Notes under the pieces: generated by a model
What the model was told of the DNA's origin: nothing
The model's database searches: none
What the model saw: the letters and a program-made list of their open reading frames with translations, nothing else
Made by a program: the position numbers and the translations under genes
Source: Rheinheimera salexigens
GTDB taxonomy: Bacteria; Pseudomonadota; Gammaproteobacteria; Enterobacterales; Alteromonadaceae
Direction of reading: 5' to 3'
Assembly (NCBI RefSeq): GCF_001752395.1
Contig: NZ_MKEK01000001.1
Coordinates: 1,301,259-1,365,258 of the forward strand
Length of the DNA: 64,000 nucleotides
Shown: positions 8,739-18,913 of the stretch, piece after piece
Position numbering within the stretch: the stretch's first letter is position 1
How the letters are laid out: each line of letters opens with the position of its first letter

Positions 8739-10478
8739 ATGAATATTAAACAAATTTTAACTGAAAAAACGCAAGCGGCTTTTGTCGCTTTAGGTTTACC
8801 AGCCGACACTAACGCGGCAGTCGCTATTAGTACTAAAGCGGCTTTTGGTGATTATCAAATTAATGGCGCTATGGCGGCGGCAAAAATAATGAAAACCAAT
8901 CCACGCCAACTCGCCGAGCAACTTATCAGCCATTTAAAATTGGATGATATGGCTGAAAAAGTCGAAATTGCTGGCCCAGGTTTTATTAATGTTACTTTAG
9001 CTAAAACGTGGTTAGCTGCGCAGCTACAAACGGCCGCTAATGATCCGCGTTTAGGCGTTAATATTAATGCTAACCCGCAAACTATCGTAGTGGACTATTC
9101 AGCACCAAACTTAGCCAAAGAAATGCACGTCGGCCATCTACGCTCAACCATTATTGGTGATGCAGTAGTGCGCAGCTTAGAGTTTTGGGGCGATACCGTT
9201 ATTCGCCAAAACCATATGGGCGACTGGGGCACTCAGTTTGGTATGCTTATCGCGCATTTAGAAGATAAGTTAGATGCTAATACTGATTTAGCTCAAGTAG
9301 CATTAGCTGACTTAGAAGATTTTTATCGCGAAGCCAAAAAACGCTTTGATAATGAAGAAGGCTTTGCCGATAAATCACGAGATTACGTGGTTAAGTTACA
9401 ATCGGGTGATGCGCACTGTCAAAAATTATGGCAGCTGTTTATTGATACTTCTATTAAACACAGCCGAGATGTTTATGCTGCGTTAAATGTAACGTTAACC
9501 GATGCCGATATAAAGCCAGAAAGTGCTTATAACGGTATGCTACAAAATATAGTAGACGACTTAAAAACCCAGCAGCTTGCCGTTGCCGATCAAGGCGCTG
9601 AAGTGGTGTTTTTACAAGAGCTGGCAGATAAAGAAGGCAATCCATCGCCGTTTATCGTGCAAAAAACCGGTGGCGGCTTTTTATATGCCACTACCGATTT
9701 AGCCGCTTGCCAATATCGTAGTCATGACTTAGCCGCAGATCGGGTGATCATTTTTACTGATGCTCGGCAGAGCTTGCACTTTAAACAAGTTGAGTTAGTG
9801 GCACGTAAAGCCGGTTATTTACGCGCTGAAACGGCTTATCAACATTGTCCGTTTGGTACTATGATGGGTGAAGATGGCAAGCCATTTAAAACTCGGACCG
9901 GCGGTACGGTTAAATTAGCCGACTTACTGGAAGAAGCCGTTGTTCGGGCTCAAACGGTAGTCGCTGAAAAAGCCACAGAACTAAGTGCAGACGAAGTCGC
10001 AGAAATAGCGCGTAAAGTGGGTATTGGTGCTGTTAAATTTGCCGATTTATCAAAAAACCGTACCAGCGACTATATTTTTAGCTGGGATGCCATGCTTAGC
10101 TTTGAAGGCGCCACAGCACCGTATTTACAATATGCCTACACTCGGGTGCGCAGTATTTTACGCAAGGCTGAAATTGACGATAGCTTTACCGCGCCGCTTA
10201 GCTTAGTAGAAGAGCAAGAAAAGCAATTAGCGGTTAAGTTATTACGTTTTGAAGAAACGCTACAGCAAGTGATTAAAGAGGCCCAGCCTAATTTACTCTG
10301 TAACTATTTATACGAACTTGCTAGCTTGTATATGACCTTCTACGAGGCCTGTGCCATTTTAAAGCCGGGGATAGATCCGGCATTACGCGACAGTCGTTTA
10401 ATGTTAAGCATATTATCGTCACGGATGCTTAAACAAGGTTTATCCTTATTAGGTATTGAGGTTATGGAGCGCATGTAA
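8739..10478 (+). CDS. argS: Arginine--tRNA ligase
   Basis: A class I aminoacyl-tRNA synthetase of 579 residues that charges tRNA-Arg. An N-terminal Add1 domain is followed by the HIGH-type motif HVGHLRS in [21 protein letters not shown], the catalytic core with [15 protein letters not shown], and a C-terminal DALR anticodon-binding domain ending GIEVMERM. Length agrees with E. coli ArgS (577). The stop overlaps the pdxH start by one base (TAATG), which suggests translational coupling. Confidence 0.97.
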   Translation: MNIKQILTEKTQAAFVALGLPADTNAAVAISTKAAFGDYQINGAMAAAKIMKTNPRQLAEQLISHLKLDDMAEKVEIAGPGFINVTLAKTWLAAQLQTAANDPRLGVNINANPQTIVVDYSAPNLAKEMHVGHLRSTIIGDAVVRSLEFWGDTVIRQNHMGDWGTQFGMLIAHLEDKLDANTDLAQVALADLEDFYREAKKRFDNEEGFADKSRDYVVKLQSGDAHCQKLWQLFIDTSIKHSRDVYAALNVTLTDADIKPESAYNGMLQNIVDDLKTQQLAVADQGAEVVFLQELADKEGNPSPFIVQKTGGGFLYATTDLAACQYRSHDLAADRVIIFTDARQSLHFKQVELVARKAGYLRAETAYQHCPFGTMMGEDGKPFKTRTGGTVKLADLLEEAVVRAQTVVAEKATELSADEVAEIARKVGIGAVKFADLSKNRTSDYIFSWDAMLSFEGATAPYLQYAYTRVRSILRKAEIDDSFTAPLSLVEEQEKQLAVKLLRFEETLQQVIKEAQPNLLCNYLYELASLYMTFYEACAILKPGIDPALRDSRLMLSILSSRMLKQGLSLLGIEVMERM

Positions 10479-11116
10479 TGAAAGTAGACGATATTCGCCG
10501 TAGTTATAGTCTAAAAAAATTAGACTTTGATCAACTAGATAAAAATCCTATTATCCAGTTTGAGCATTGGTTACAACAGGCAATTGCAGCCGAGTTAACC
10601 GATCCTACCGCGATGTGCGTCGCTTCTGTTGATGAACATGGCCAGCCTTCGCAGCGTATAGTGTTACTGAAAGACGTCAACGCCGATGGCTTTGTGTTTT
10701 ATACCAATTTAGGCAGCCGTAAAGCCACCGAGCTTACGGCTAACCCTAAAGTGTGCCTACACTTTCCATGGCATCCACTAGAGCGCCAAGTTATTGTGTA
10801 TGGTGTTGCTGAGCGGGTATCTTCGGTGCAAGTGGCCAAGTATTTTCTATCTCGGCCCAAAGAGAGCCAATTAGCCGCTTGGGCCTCCGAGCAAAGTAGA
10901 CCTATTTCAACTCGGCAAGCATTAATGCAAAAATTTGCTGAAGTGAAACATAAATTTGCCCAAGGTGAAGTGCCATTACCTTCATTCTGGGGCGGCTTTT
11001 TGATCCGACCCACCCAAATAGAATTTTGGCAAGGTGGTGATAACCGCTTACATGACCGCTTTATGTATAAACTACAGCAAAACGGCCAATGGCAAATAGA
11101 ACGGCTATGTCCTTAA
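10478..11116 (+). CDS. pdxH: Pyridoxamine 5'-phosphate oxidase
   Basis: An FMN-dependent oxidase of 212 residues that turns pyridoxine or pyridoxamine 5'-phosphate into PLP. Typical blocks are [24 protein letters not shown], with RIVLLK contacting [16 protein letters not shown], and the C-terminal [13 protein letters not shown] signature followed by WQIERLCP. It starts inside the argS stop codon and its own 3' end overlaps the tatD start, so these three genes are one operon. Confidence 0.96.
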   Translation: MKVDDIRRSYSLKKLDFDQLDKNPIIQFEHWLQQAIAAELTDPTAMCVASVDEHGQPSQRIVLLKDVNADGFVFYTNLGSRKATELTANPKVCLHFPWHPLERQVIVYGVAERVSSVQVAKYFLSRPKESQLAAWASEQSRPISTRQALMQKFAEVKHKFAQGEVPLPSFWGGFLIRPTQIEFWQGGDNRLHDRFMYKLQQNGQWQIERLCP

Positions 11117-11928
11117 CGCCTTATTCTTTATTTGATACTCACTGTCACTTAAACCTGCCAGAGCTTGCCGGTACTCATCCCGCTCATCAGCTACAAAATA
11201 TGCAACAACATTGGCAAGATGCCCAACAAGTAGGGGTTGCTGCTTTACTGATCCCAGCAACTGAACCGGCTACTTGGTTGCCTTTATTAGGCTTACAACA
11301 ACAGCAGCCGTCAGGCTGGCACTTAGCCTTGGGGGTGCATCCTTGGTGGGCGGTAACGAGTCCATTAAGTGCCATTGAGCAATTAAGCCAGCTTTGTCTG
11401 CGGCATTCGGATAACATTGCGGCTATCGGTGAAATAGGTTTAGATTTTGCCTTAGCCAGTGCTACTTTTGCCGCCCAACAAGCGTGGTTTGAACAGCAAT
11501 TGGCGTTAGCTAAACAATTAGCCAAACCGGTTATTCTGCATCATCGTAAAAGTCAGCCGCAATTACTGGCTGAAATTAAACGTCAACAGTTTAGCCATGG
11601 TGGCATTTTGCATGCGTTTTCTGGCAGTGTGCAACAAGCGCAAGCGTTTATTGATCAAGGGTTTAAGCTGGGCATTGGTGGTACTATTACTTACCCGCGA
11701 GCAGCCAAAACGCGTAAAGTGGTGCAGCAATTGCCGCTAAGCCACTTTGTGTTAGAGACCGACGCGCCCTCTATGCCGTTAGCGGGGTATCAAGGTGAAG
11801 TGAATACGCCAGCAAGGTTAGCAGAGGTTTTTGCCGCCTTTTGCCAACTCCGTAGTGAGCCGGCAGCTGAAGTAGCAGCAACCTTATGGCAAAACAGTTT
11901 ACAAATATTAGGCCTGGGGCGGCTTTAA
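11107..11928 (+). CDS. TatD family metal-dependent hydrolase
   Basis: A TIM-barrel metal hydrolase of about 273 residues in the TatD/YcfH/YjjV family, whose members act as DNases or D-aminoacyl-tRNA deacylases. The metal site is visible in [27 protein letters not shown] and ETDAPSMP. The ATG at 11107 gives the family start ([14 protein letters not shown]); an ATG at 11089 is an alternative. Either start overlaps the pdxH 3' end. The stop overlaps the convergent ytjB gene by 21 bases. The exact paralogue (YjjV is most likely by size) is not certain. Confidence 0.88.
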   Translation: MSLTPYSLFDTHCHLNLPELAGTHPAHQLQNMQQHWQDAQQVGVAALLIPATEPATWLPLLGLQQQQPSGWHLALGVHPWWAVTSPLSAIEQLSQLCLRHSDNIAAIGEIGLDFALASATFAAQQAWFEQQLALAKQLAKPVILHHRKSQPQLLAEIKRQQFSHGGILHAFSGSVQQAQAFIDQGFKLGIGGTITYPRAAKTRKVVQQLPLSHFVLETDAPSMPLAGYQGEVNTPARLAEVFAAFCQLRSEPAAEVAATLWQNSLQILGLGRL

Positions 11929-12516
11929 GCGTAAAGATTGGCGTGAGAAGCGTGAAAATCCGCGGCGTAATAAAAAGCCCACTACACCGGCAAGCAGTAA
12001 CATTAACAACAGCTGTTGCATTAAATCTTGCCACGGTTGGGCTATAGGGGTTAATGAGGCATCTAAACGTAAGCTAAATTTCATATAACCCAGCAACTGT
12101 TGGCGCTTAACAATAGGCTGCACCATGGGCGTTAGCGCTTCAATATAGTCAGGATTATACAATTGATAGGCAGGACCGCTATTTTCAGAGCTGCTCATAC
12201 GCACGCCATTAGCATCGTACACCACAACATCAAATAAATAATTGCTAGAGGCAACGTTTTGGGTCAGTTGCTCTAAGCCATCAAGCTGATCATTTTCAAT
12301 TAAATACCCAGCCGTATCTGCTAACGTAATTAACGTTTCACGCATTAGCTGACTACTTTGTTGCTGCAGTAATGCCTTGCCCTGCTGCTGAGTCATTACC
12401 CAAGCTTGCAACAATAGCCAAATACCTAATACCGCTAAGGCAACCTGTAGCAGCTTAATATAACTTGCTGTAGTATTCGCAATTACGCTATGGTTTTGCA
12501 TATTCCTCACTGACAT
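11908..12516 (-). CDS. ytjB: YtjB/Smp (AhpA-like) inner-membrane protein
   Basis: A 202-residue membrane protein with an N-terminal TM helix (about residues 20-42), a periplasmic region (about 45-160) and a second TM helix (about 165-187) followed by a basic cytoplasmic tail. This is the layout of the SMP_2/AhpA family encoded divergently from serB in many gammaproteobacteria. The periplasmic part (LITLADTAGYLIENDQLDGL, VVVYDANGV) resembles sensor-like folds. Function is unknown. It is transcribed away from serB across a 105-base shared promoter region. Confidence 0.8.
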   Translation of the reverse strand: MSVRNMQNHSVIANTTASYIKLLQVALAVLGIWLLLQAWVMTQQQGKALLQQQSSQLMRETLITLADTAGYLIENDQLDGLEQLTQNVASSNYLFDVVVYDANGVRMSSSENSGPAYQLYNPDYIEALTPMVQPIVKRQQLLGYMKFSLRLDASLTPIAQPWQDLMQQLLLMLLLAGVVGFLLRRGFSRFSRQSLRLKPPQA

Positions 12517-12621
12517 AATGTATGGGTACTGATAACGTACTTGTTCACTAATATGACATTAGCATAAACAGTATTATGGTCGCAGCATGCCACGCTAACC
12601 CTTTTAAGTATAGGTAACCGA

Positions 12622-13725
12622 GTGTCCTTTTTATATCAAATACCCACGCAAGCCACTACCACTCAGGCTGAATCTACAACGACTAATCTGTTATCGTTAT
12701 TACAGCTTAATCAGCATTATCGCTTAACCAGCACAGATAACCAATTACTATTAGTCAGTGCTACTGCTGTTGCTGGCTTAAATCATACTGAGGCTGACTT
12801 GGCTAAAGCTCAGCGTGATCATGCTATGCCTAGCAGTACGCCAAGCCATGCCAGTCCAGTATTACGGCTGTTTGCGGGTGAACTTAGCGGGCATATATTG
12901 CAAAAAATTCTGCATATAGTGGCTGCAAATGAACCTGTTGTGAGTTTGCGCTGCATACAACCACATACCGATCTCGCCATGGCACTTGAACTCGCATTAC
13001 CTAAACCATTAAACCCAGCGCAGCAGCAACAGTTAGCTGAGTTAGCTGCTATGCATACGCTAGAGTTATTATATTTGCCAACGCGGCCTACGCTAAGCCA
13101 GCCTGGCTTATTAGTTATGGATATGGACTCAACGGCAATTCAGATTGAATGCATTGATGAAATTGCTATTTTAGCCGGAGTGGGTGCAGAAGTAGCGAAA
13201 GTGACCGCGCAAGCCATGAATGGTGAGCTAGATTTTGCGCAAAGTCTTATTGCCCGCGTGGCAACGTTAAAAGGGGCTGATAGTGCTATTTTGGCTCAAG
13301 TATTAGCAGAAATGCCCATCATGCCAGGTTTAGCCGCTTTAGTTAGCCAGTTACAGCAACATAATTGGCAAGTCGCGATAGCTTCCGGTGGCTTTACCTA
13401 TTTTACTCAAGCATTACAACAACGTTTTGCGCTAACCGCTAGCTTTGCTAACCAATTAGAGATTATTGATGGCACGTTAACGGGTAAGGTAATCGGTGAC
13501 ATTGTTGATGCTCAAACCAAAGCTACAGTGGTGGCGCAATTAGCCACGCAATATCAAATTGAACCAAGCCAAACCGTGGCCATTGGTGATGGTGCGAATG
13601 ATATACCCATGCTTAAAGCTGCTCATTACGGTGTGGCATTTCATGCTAAGGCCGCAGTGCAAGCTCAAGCTAAGTACGCGATTAAACAAGGCTCTTTATT
13701 ACAATTGCTATATTTATTTGATTAG
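12622..13725 (+). CDS. serB: Phosphoserine phosphatase
   Basis: A HAD-superfamily phosphatase performing the last step of serine synthesis. The 367-residue protein has an N-terminal extension of about 160 residues (as in the longer gammaproteobacterial SerB proteins), then the catalytic MDMDSTAIQIECIDEIA (DxDxT nucleophile), ASGGFTYF motif II and GDGANDIPML motif IV. It begins at a GTG, with a modest TAGGTAA ribosome site. It is divergent from ytjB. Confidence 0.94.
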   Translation: MSFLYQIPTQATTTQAESTTTNLLSLLQLNQHYRLTSTDNQLLLVSATAVAGLNHTEADLAKAQRDHAMPSSTPSHASPVLRLFAGELSGHILQKILHIVAANEPVVSLRCIQPHTDLAMALELALPKPLNPAQQQQLAELAAMHTLELLYLPTRPTLSQPGLLVMDMDSTAIQIECIDEIAILAGVGAEVAKVTAQAMNGELDFAQSLIARVATLKGADSAILAQVLAEMPIMPGLAALVSQLQQHNWQVAIASGGFTYFTQALQQRFALTASFANQLEIIDGTLTGKVIGDIVDAQTKATVVAQLATQYQIEPSQTVAIGDGANDIPMLKAAHYGVAFHAKAAVQAQAKYAIKQGSLLQLLYLFD

Positions 13726-13784
13726 TAAAAGTAGACTGCTAATAACTTAAAATGTTAAGACTTAAGCCGCTAAGACTTAAGCTG

Positions 13785-16334
13785 CTAGCTGTTTAAAAAT
13801 GCTAGCTTAGCTTGGGCTATTGTTGCAGGGTTAGCATTTACGGCATAACGCAGGATAATTTCAGCAGAAATATCGATAACATCTAATACACCCACCACAC
13901 TCCAAAGCTCTTCCTCAAGTAGTTTCGCTTTATGAATGGCGTAAGTACTTATGTAATTAAGCTCTTTAGCAAAGTACTCAATGTCGGGTCTATTGGTGCG
14001 CATTAAACATAAGCGATAACAAAATAATAAACCGTGTTGCAATGAGGTGCTAACATAATCTTGGATGGCTTTTTCATTAGCAAACTCATAGCTATATTTG
14101 CACTCTATGTCGCTACTGTTCTTTGCTTTATGGCCAACACTGACAAATAGCAGAAACTCACTACCTTGCTCAAAGCGTTTCATTTGTTTTAATTGCTGAG
14201 CAAACTGTAAGCTGGCTGCACTGTTGCGTAGGATATTATTTAACTCAATTACCGGCGGCTCGTTCTGTGCTTTGGCTTGGCCAAAACGCATAATATGATG
14301 CAGGGTATGGGCGGTTTTACCTTTGGCTACAGTATTAATTTCATAGCGAATGCCTTTACGTTGCATAAATAACTGCAAATTATTTTGCGACTGTAAATAC
14401 ATATTTCTAAGCGCGGCCGATAATCCTGGGTAGCGCGGTGTCTCTTGGGCTTGGGTAAGTTTGCTGCGATTATTTTTAATCAGCTGCTGAAAAAATACTT
14501 GGCCGCTATGCTTATTGTCGTTACCGGCTACTTTTAAATTAATAATAGTACGGCTTTTACTCACTGCCATCACTTCATAAGCTAAAGCTGATAATTGATG
14601 TTTCTGACTAATTTTTTGCAACTCAGGCAAGTTCAATAAAATAATATCACCCTTAGCAAAGCTAACCGGTATTTCAGTTTCAATTTGCATGCCTTTAGCT
14701 GAAAAATCTCGGCTAAAGCCGGTAAGATTAGGCATATCATCGGCTTGTTGTATTTCTATAGCGGTTTTATATAAATAACGAGACTCGGCGCGCAAGTTAA
14801 TATAATGCATTGGCACGGCTTCGCAGTGCGGAATATCAGAACGTTTTTTATGGCCAAATTGGGCTAATAATTTAAGTTGAGTCTGTTGATAGGTATATTT
14901 TTGATAGCAAAGAGTGCTATCGCTAGAAGTGATATCGGTTAAGCTAACCATAAAACGGATATCTTGAATAAAACCTTTAACTAAAGCCGATACTTGCTCT
15001 GTATTTTCCTCATCTGCTTGCGGCAACACTGAGCCGGGATCAGCAAATTGAGCAGAGCTGGCTGAAAAGTTAAAATGAAACACTCGCCAACTAGGCTTAG
15101 ACGAGCCAAAACCATAAAATACGCCTCGTAACTCAGGTGTTTGAGCTAATTCTTCATCAGTTGCAGAATAATAAAATAATTTACCTTTTACGGCATGGGT
15201 AAAACAATACAGAATACAGTTACTATTGGCCGATTTTTGATCTATGCGGGTTTTCAGTCTTTTAGTATTAATAATGCTAATTAACACTGACTTATGCTGC
15301 TCATCTAAAAAGTATTGCCAACAGTGCTTATTATGATCGGTTGTTAGCACACTGATCGGCGTGGCTATATTGTCGCGTACAGCAATAAAAATGGGTAGAG
15401 TAGTAAGTTTAGGTAAATAAAATTGCTCATAGCCCTTAGTCAGTAAGCAAGCACTGACATTATCTAAATTAACTTTATAGCGGCGCTTATTACCATTGAT
15501 AAAGTTTTGTAAAAACTGACTAAACTTGTTTTCATCTGTCGCGGGTTGGCGCTTCATTCGCCAATAACTAAATTGATCGTGTTGCTCAATATCAACAATG
15601 GTATAGGGCACACCGTTAGACATTTCAAGCACAAATTCCTGCTCTAATTGAGTGAAAAACAACGTTATTTTTTGACCGATTTTAGCTTGTTGCTGTTTAC
15701 GCACTTTAATTTTACAGCCCGAAACGGATAAATCAGAGGTGCTAGCGGTAAAACGATGGCTTACGGTTTGCACGGCGACATCAATACTAAAGTTCATCCG
15801 CTCGTCACGGCGACTGATGTAGTTGCCAAACTCAATTATTTTTGGTTGCTCAAGTAATTCATTTGCATCAGCACTTTGTTCGAGTTCGGAGTTACCATTT
15901 GCCACCCGAGTCAATGCTTCTCGCACTCGTTTCTCAGTGTCTTTGCGATGCATCACTCGAAAATTATTATCGGTATTTCTAACTTCTTCATACAAGCCAA
16001 CTGTAAAGCTGCCGTATTGCTCTAGTCCTTGTTCAAACACTTTAATGGCATTTTCGTCCATATAATGTGTTTTACCTTGATAAGGATAAGGCTTAACGTC
16101 ACCATCAACTAAACCACGTAAATCAATAAAAAACTGACAGCGCTGACCAATGCGCTTAAGCTCCATTTTTAAAATAAACTGTTTAGATTTAGGTAAATCA
16201 GCAGTTAACAGACTAAACATTTGCTCAAAATTGCTCGAGTTTAGGCTAGTTTTTAACTGCTCAATAATGCCGATATAGGCTTGTAAGTCTGGTGCGGTCA
16301 TAATTCGTCTAAGTGCTTGCCATAAATTCGGCAC
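13785..16334 (-). CDS. Large protein with two PilZ domains (putative c-di-GMP receptor)
   Basis: An 849-residue cytoplasmic protein with no clear signal or TM segment. Two PilZ-like domains can be read. The first has RRDER followed by DLSVSGCKI (about residues 175-210). The second has RAESR followed by DFSAKGMQI (about 530-570). Both keep the RxxxR and D/NxSxxG residues that bind cyclic di-GMP. The remaining two-thirds matches nothing I recognise. The encoded start is a GTG at 16334; an ATG at 16301 (MTAPDLQAYI) is at least as plausible and would give 838 residues. It is divergent from radA and convergent with serB. The output pathway is unknown. Confidence 0.8.
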   Translation of the reverse strand: MPNLWQALRRIMTAPDLQAYIGIIEQLKTSLNSSNFEQMFSLLTADLPKSKQFILKMELKRIGQRCQFFIDLRGLVDGDVKPYPYQGKTHYMDENAIKVFEQGLEQYGSFTVGLYEEVRNTDNNFRVMHRKDTEKRVREALTRVANGNSELEQSADANELLEQPKIIEFGNYISRRDERMNFSIDVAVQTVSHRFTASTSDLSVSGCKIKVRKQQQAKIGQKITLFFTQLEQEFVLEMSNGVPYTIVDIEQHDQFSYWRMKRQPATDENKFSQFLQNFINGNKRRYKVNLDNVSACLLTKGYEQFYLPKLTTLPIFIAVRDNIATPISVLTTDHNKHCWQYFLDEQHKSVLISIINTKRLKTRIDQKSANSNCILYCFTHAVKGKLFYYSATDEELAQTPELRGVFYGFGSSKPSWRVFHFNFSASSAQFADPGSVLPQADEENTEQVSALVKGFIQDIRFMVSLTDITSSDSTLCYQKYTYQQTQLKLLAQFGHKKRSDIPHCEAVPMHYINLRAESRYLYKTAIEIQQADDMPNLTGFSRDFSAKGMQIETEIPVSFAKGDIILLNLPELQKISQKHQLSALAYEVMAVSKSRTIINLKVAGNDNKHSGQVFFQQLIKNNRSKLTQAQETPRYPGLSAALRNMYLQSQNNLQLFMQRKGIRYEINTVAKGKTAHTLHHIMRFGQAKAQNEPPVIELNNILRNSAASLQFAQQLKQMKRFEQGSEFLLFVSVGHKAKNSSDIECKYSYEFANEKAIQDYVSTSLQHGLLFCYRLCLMRTNRPDIEYFAKELNYISTYAIHKAKLLEEELWSVVGVLDVIDISAEIILRYAVNANPATIAQAKLAFLNS

Positions 16335-16450
16335 CTTATCGTGATAATATATAGTACGCTACGTGGTTATAAAGTGAAAAGCAATATTCATGCCTTTCAT
16401 TTCGTTCAAGAAAAAATAGATCGATAAAAAAGGCTTTAGGAAAAAATTAC

Positions 16451-17812
16451 ATGTCAAAAGTTAAAATAGCTTATGTCTGTACTGACTGTGGCGCAGACTT
16501 TATGCGCTGGCAGGGACAGTGCACAGCATGCGGTACATGGAACACCATAAGCGAAGTACGCTTAGGCAGCAATCCCACTAAATCCAGCCGTAGTAGTGGC
16601 TATGCCGGTGCTACGGTGGCTAAAGTGATCCCATTAGATCAAGTTGATTTACAAGCTGTGCCACGCTTTAGCAGCGGCTTTGCTGAATTTGACCGTGTGC
16701 TTGGCGGCGGTATTGTACCAGGTTCCGCTATTTTAATTGGTGGCCACCCAGGCGCCGGTAAAAGTACCCTATTATTGCAAATGGTATGTGGTTTAGCCAG
16801 CGGCGGTGGGGTGTTATATGTCACCGGTGAAGAATCACTGCAACAAGTTGCCATGCGTGCCCAGCGGCTAAATTTGCCTACGGCTAATGTCAATATGTTG
16901 GCAGAAACCAATATCGAAACCATTTGTCACTTAGCCGAGCAAGAAAAACCCCGGCTAATGGTTATCGACTCTATTCAGGTGATGCAATTATCTGATATTC
17001 AATCATCACCTGGTAGTGTGTCGCAAGTACGTGAAAGCGCCGCGTATTTAACTCGTTTTGCTAAACAACATAATATCGCCGTTATATTGGTTGGCCATGT
17101 TACCAAAGACGGCTCACTAGCAGGACCAAAAGTACTTGAGCACTGTATCGACTGCTCAGTTATGTTAGACGGAGACAGCGATAATCGGTATCGCACCATA
17201 CGCAGCCATAAAAATCGCTTTGGTGCCATAAACGAGCTTGGCGTCTTTGCCATGACCGAGCAAGGTATGAAAGAAGTGAAAAACCCTTCCGCCATATTTT
17301 TAACCCGTGGTAAAGAAGATCAATCTGGCAGCATTGTAATGGTGTTATGGGAAGGCACACGACCGCTACTGGTTGAAATCCAAGGCTTAGTCGATCAGTC
17401 ACCCTTAAACAACCCACGTCGGGTCACCTTAGGCATGGATCAAAATCGGATCTCGATGTTGTTAGCGGTTATGCATCGCCATGCCGGTATTCAAATGGCC
17501 GACCAAGATGTATTTGTAAACGTGGTAGGTGGCGTAAAAGTAAATGAAACCAGTGCCGACTTAGCGACCTTACTGGCGCTAGTGTCTAGTTTTCGTGATA
17601 AGCCATTACCTAATGATTTAGTGGTATTTGGTGAAGTGGGGCTAGCAGGTGAAATTCGGCCAGTACCTAGCGGCCAAGAGCGTCTGCGCGAAGCGGCAAA
17701 ACATGGTTTTAAACGCGCTATCGTGCCACACGCCAATAAACCCAAAGATGGCATCCCTGGTATGGAAGTCATAGCCGTATCAAAATTAGCCGAAGCACTA
17801 GAAGCGATTTAA
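16451..17812 (+). CDS. radA: DNA repair protein RadA
   Basis: A RecA-like ATPase of 453 residues that drives branch migration during recombination. An N-terminal zinc finger (CTDCGADFMRWQGQCTACGTW) is followed by Walker A GGHPGAGKST, the RadA-specific SHKNRFGAINELG motif, and a C-terminal Lon-protease-like domain (about 280-453, ending in GFKRAIVPHAN and IPGMEVIAV). An AGGA ribosome site precedes the ATG. Length matches the family (about 460). A composite repeat follows within 10 bases of the stop. Confidence 0.97.
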   Translation: MSKVKIAYVCTDCGADFMRWQGQCTACGTWNTISEVRLGSNPTKSSRSSGYAGATVAKVIPLDQVDLQAVPRFSSGFAEFDRVLGGGIVPGSAILIGGHPGAGKSTLLLQMVCGLASGGGVLYVTGEESLQQVAMRAQRLNLPTANVNMLAETNIETICHLAEQEKPRLMVIDSIQVMQLSDIQSSPGSVSQVRESAAYLTRFAKQHNIAVILVGHVTKDGSLAGPKVLEHCIDCSVMLDGDSDNRYRTIRSHKNRFGAINELGVFAMTEQGMKEVKNPSAIFLTRGKEDQSGSIVMVLWEGTRPLLVEIQGLVDQSPLNNPRRVTLGMDQNRISMLLAVMHRHAGIQMADQDVFVNVVGGVKVNETSADLATLLALVSSFRDKPLPNDLVVFGEVGLAGEIRPVPSGQERLREAAKHGFKRAIVPHANKPKDGIPGMEVIAVSKLAEALEAI

Positions 17813-17821
17813 GACAAAATA

Positions 17822-17994
17822 TTTCAAGGGGTCAGAGTTGTTGAAAACTAAAAACAGTTTCAACAACTCTGACCCCTTGAAAATACGGACGAGAATTGGT
17901 TTTACCCGAAACTAACCATGGGAGCCCTGGACGGGCGGACTTGAGCCCCCAGGGATGGGTTTACGGCGTGTTAGTGTGGGTAAACCGATTCGTG
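17822..17994. repeat. Composite palindromic repeat, copy 1 (GGGGTCAGA arm pair plus BIME-like block)
   Basis: Two parts sit side by side. Part one (17822-17882) is a perfect 25-base inverted repeat with an 11-base spacer; the arms begin TTTCAAGGGGTCAGAG. Part two (17888-17994) is bounded by inverted ends (GAATTGGTTTTACCC and GGGTAAACCGATTC) and holds an inner CCCTGG / CCAGGG pair. The same two parts in the same order recur at 24544-24722. It fills the gap between convergent radA and bamD and could also act as a transcription terminator. Confidence 0.85.
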
Positions 17995-18039
17995 TTCATA
18001 ACATCAAAACTCAGAACTACATGAATGGCTTAATATAAA

Positions 18040-18789
18040 CTAAAACCGCTTATTGCCAGGAAAGTTCAGCTGCAACACCGCTGCAGTATCCTGCTTTAAC
18101 TTGGTTAAGCCCAATTTACCGTAGGCTTCAACCATCACTTCTAATGCTTGCTCTACCATGGGCGAGTCGCGATAAAACTCTACTATATATTTACCACGAT
18201 TAGCTGCCGCTAAAAATGCACCACGGCGCATATAGTAATCAGCAATTAATAACTCATGCTGAGCTAAAGTGTTTTTAATCGTTAGCATGCGGCTTTTCGA
18301 TTCTGCAGCATATTTGCTGTCAGGAAAACTGCTGACTAATAATTTAAAATCATCAAAAGCTTGGCGGGTACTGGCTAAATCGCGATCTGAGCGGTCAATA
18401 CCTAACATACTATGCATGGCATTTTGGTCTGACTTAAGGTTACTTAAGCCGCGCATGTAATACACATAATCTAATTCAGCATGATTGGGGTTTAAGCGAA
18501 TAAAGCGGTCAATGTTGGCAATGGCTTTATCAACGTCACCCGATTTATAGTAGGCATAAATTAAATCTAACTGCACTTGGCGCGCTAATGGGCCAAACGG
18601 ATAACGCGAATCTAACACCTGCAATAATTCAATGGCGCGATTATATAAGCCATTATCAAGCACTGTTTTTGCTTCTTGATATAAAGTTTGTGGTGTTGCC
18701 GTACTGGCCACATCTGGCTCTTTAGGCTTGCTAGCACAAGCGCTTAGGGTAAGCGCCAACAGAGAAATCAGTAAAAAATTTGCTTTCAT
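18040..18789 (-). CDS. bamD: Outer membrane assembly lipoprotein BamD
   Basis: A 249-residue lipoprotein component of the BAM complex, which inserts beta-barrel proteins into the outer membrane. The signal peptide ends in the lipobox LSAC (about residue 18). TPR repeats follow, with LYQEAKTVLDNGLYNRAIELLQVLDSRYPFGP and FDDFKLLVSSFPDSKYAAES typical of the family. It is divergent from rluD, as in E. coli and relatives. Confidence 0.95.
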   Translation of the reverse strand: MKANFLLISLLALTLSACASKPKEPDVASTATPQTLYQEAKTVLDNGLYNRAIELLQVLDSRYPFGPLARQVQLDLIYAYYKSGDVDKAIANIDRFIRLNPNHAELDYVYYMRGLSNLKSDQNAMHSMLGIDRSDRDLASTRQAFDDFKLLVSSFPDSKYAAESKSRMLTIKNTLAQHELLIADYYMRRGAFLAAANRGKYIVEFYRDSPMVEQALEVMVEAYGKLGLTKLKQDTAAVLQLNFPGNKRF

Positions 18790-18913
18790 TTAAAAAATCC
18801 GTAACTACTTAAGCTAAATGGCTGTCTAGTATGGTGTATAATCGTTAAAATACTATGTATTGCGATAATACTCCAGACTCGCTGGGGTTGCACACAGGAT
18901 AACTGCTTACGTT

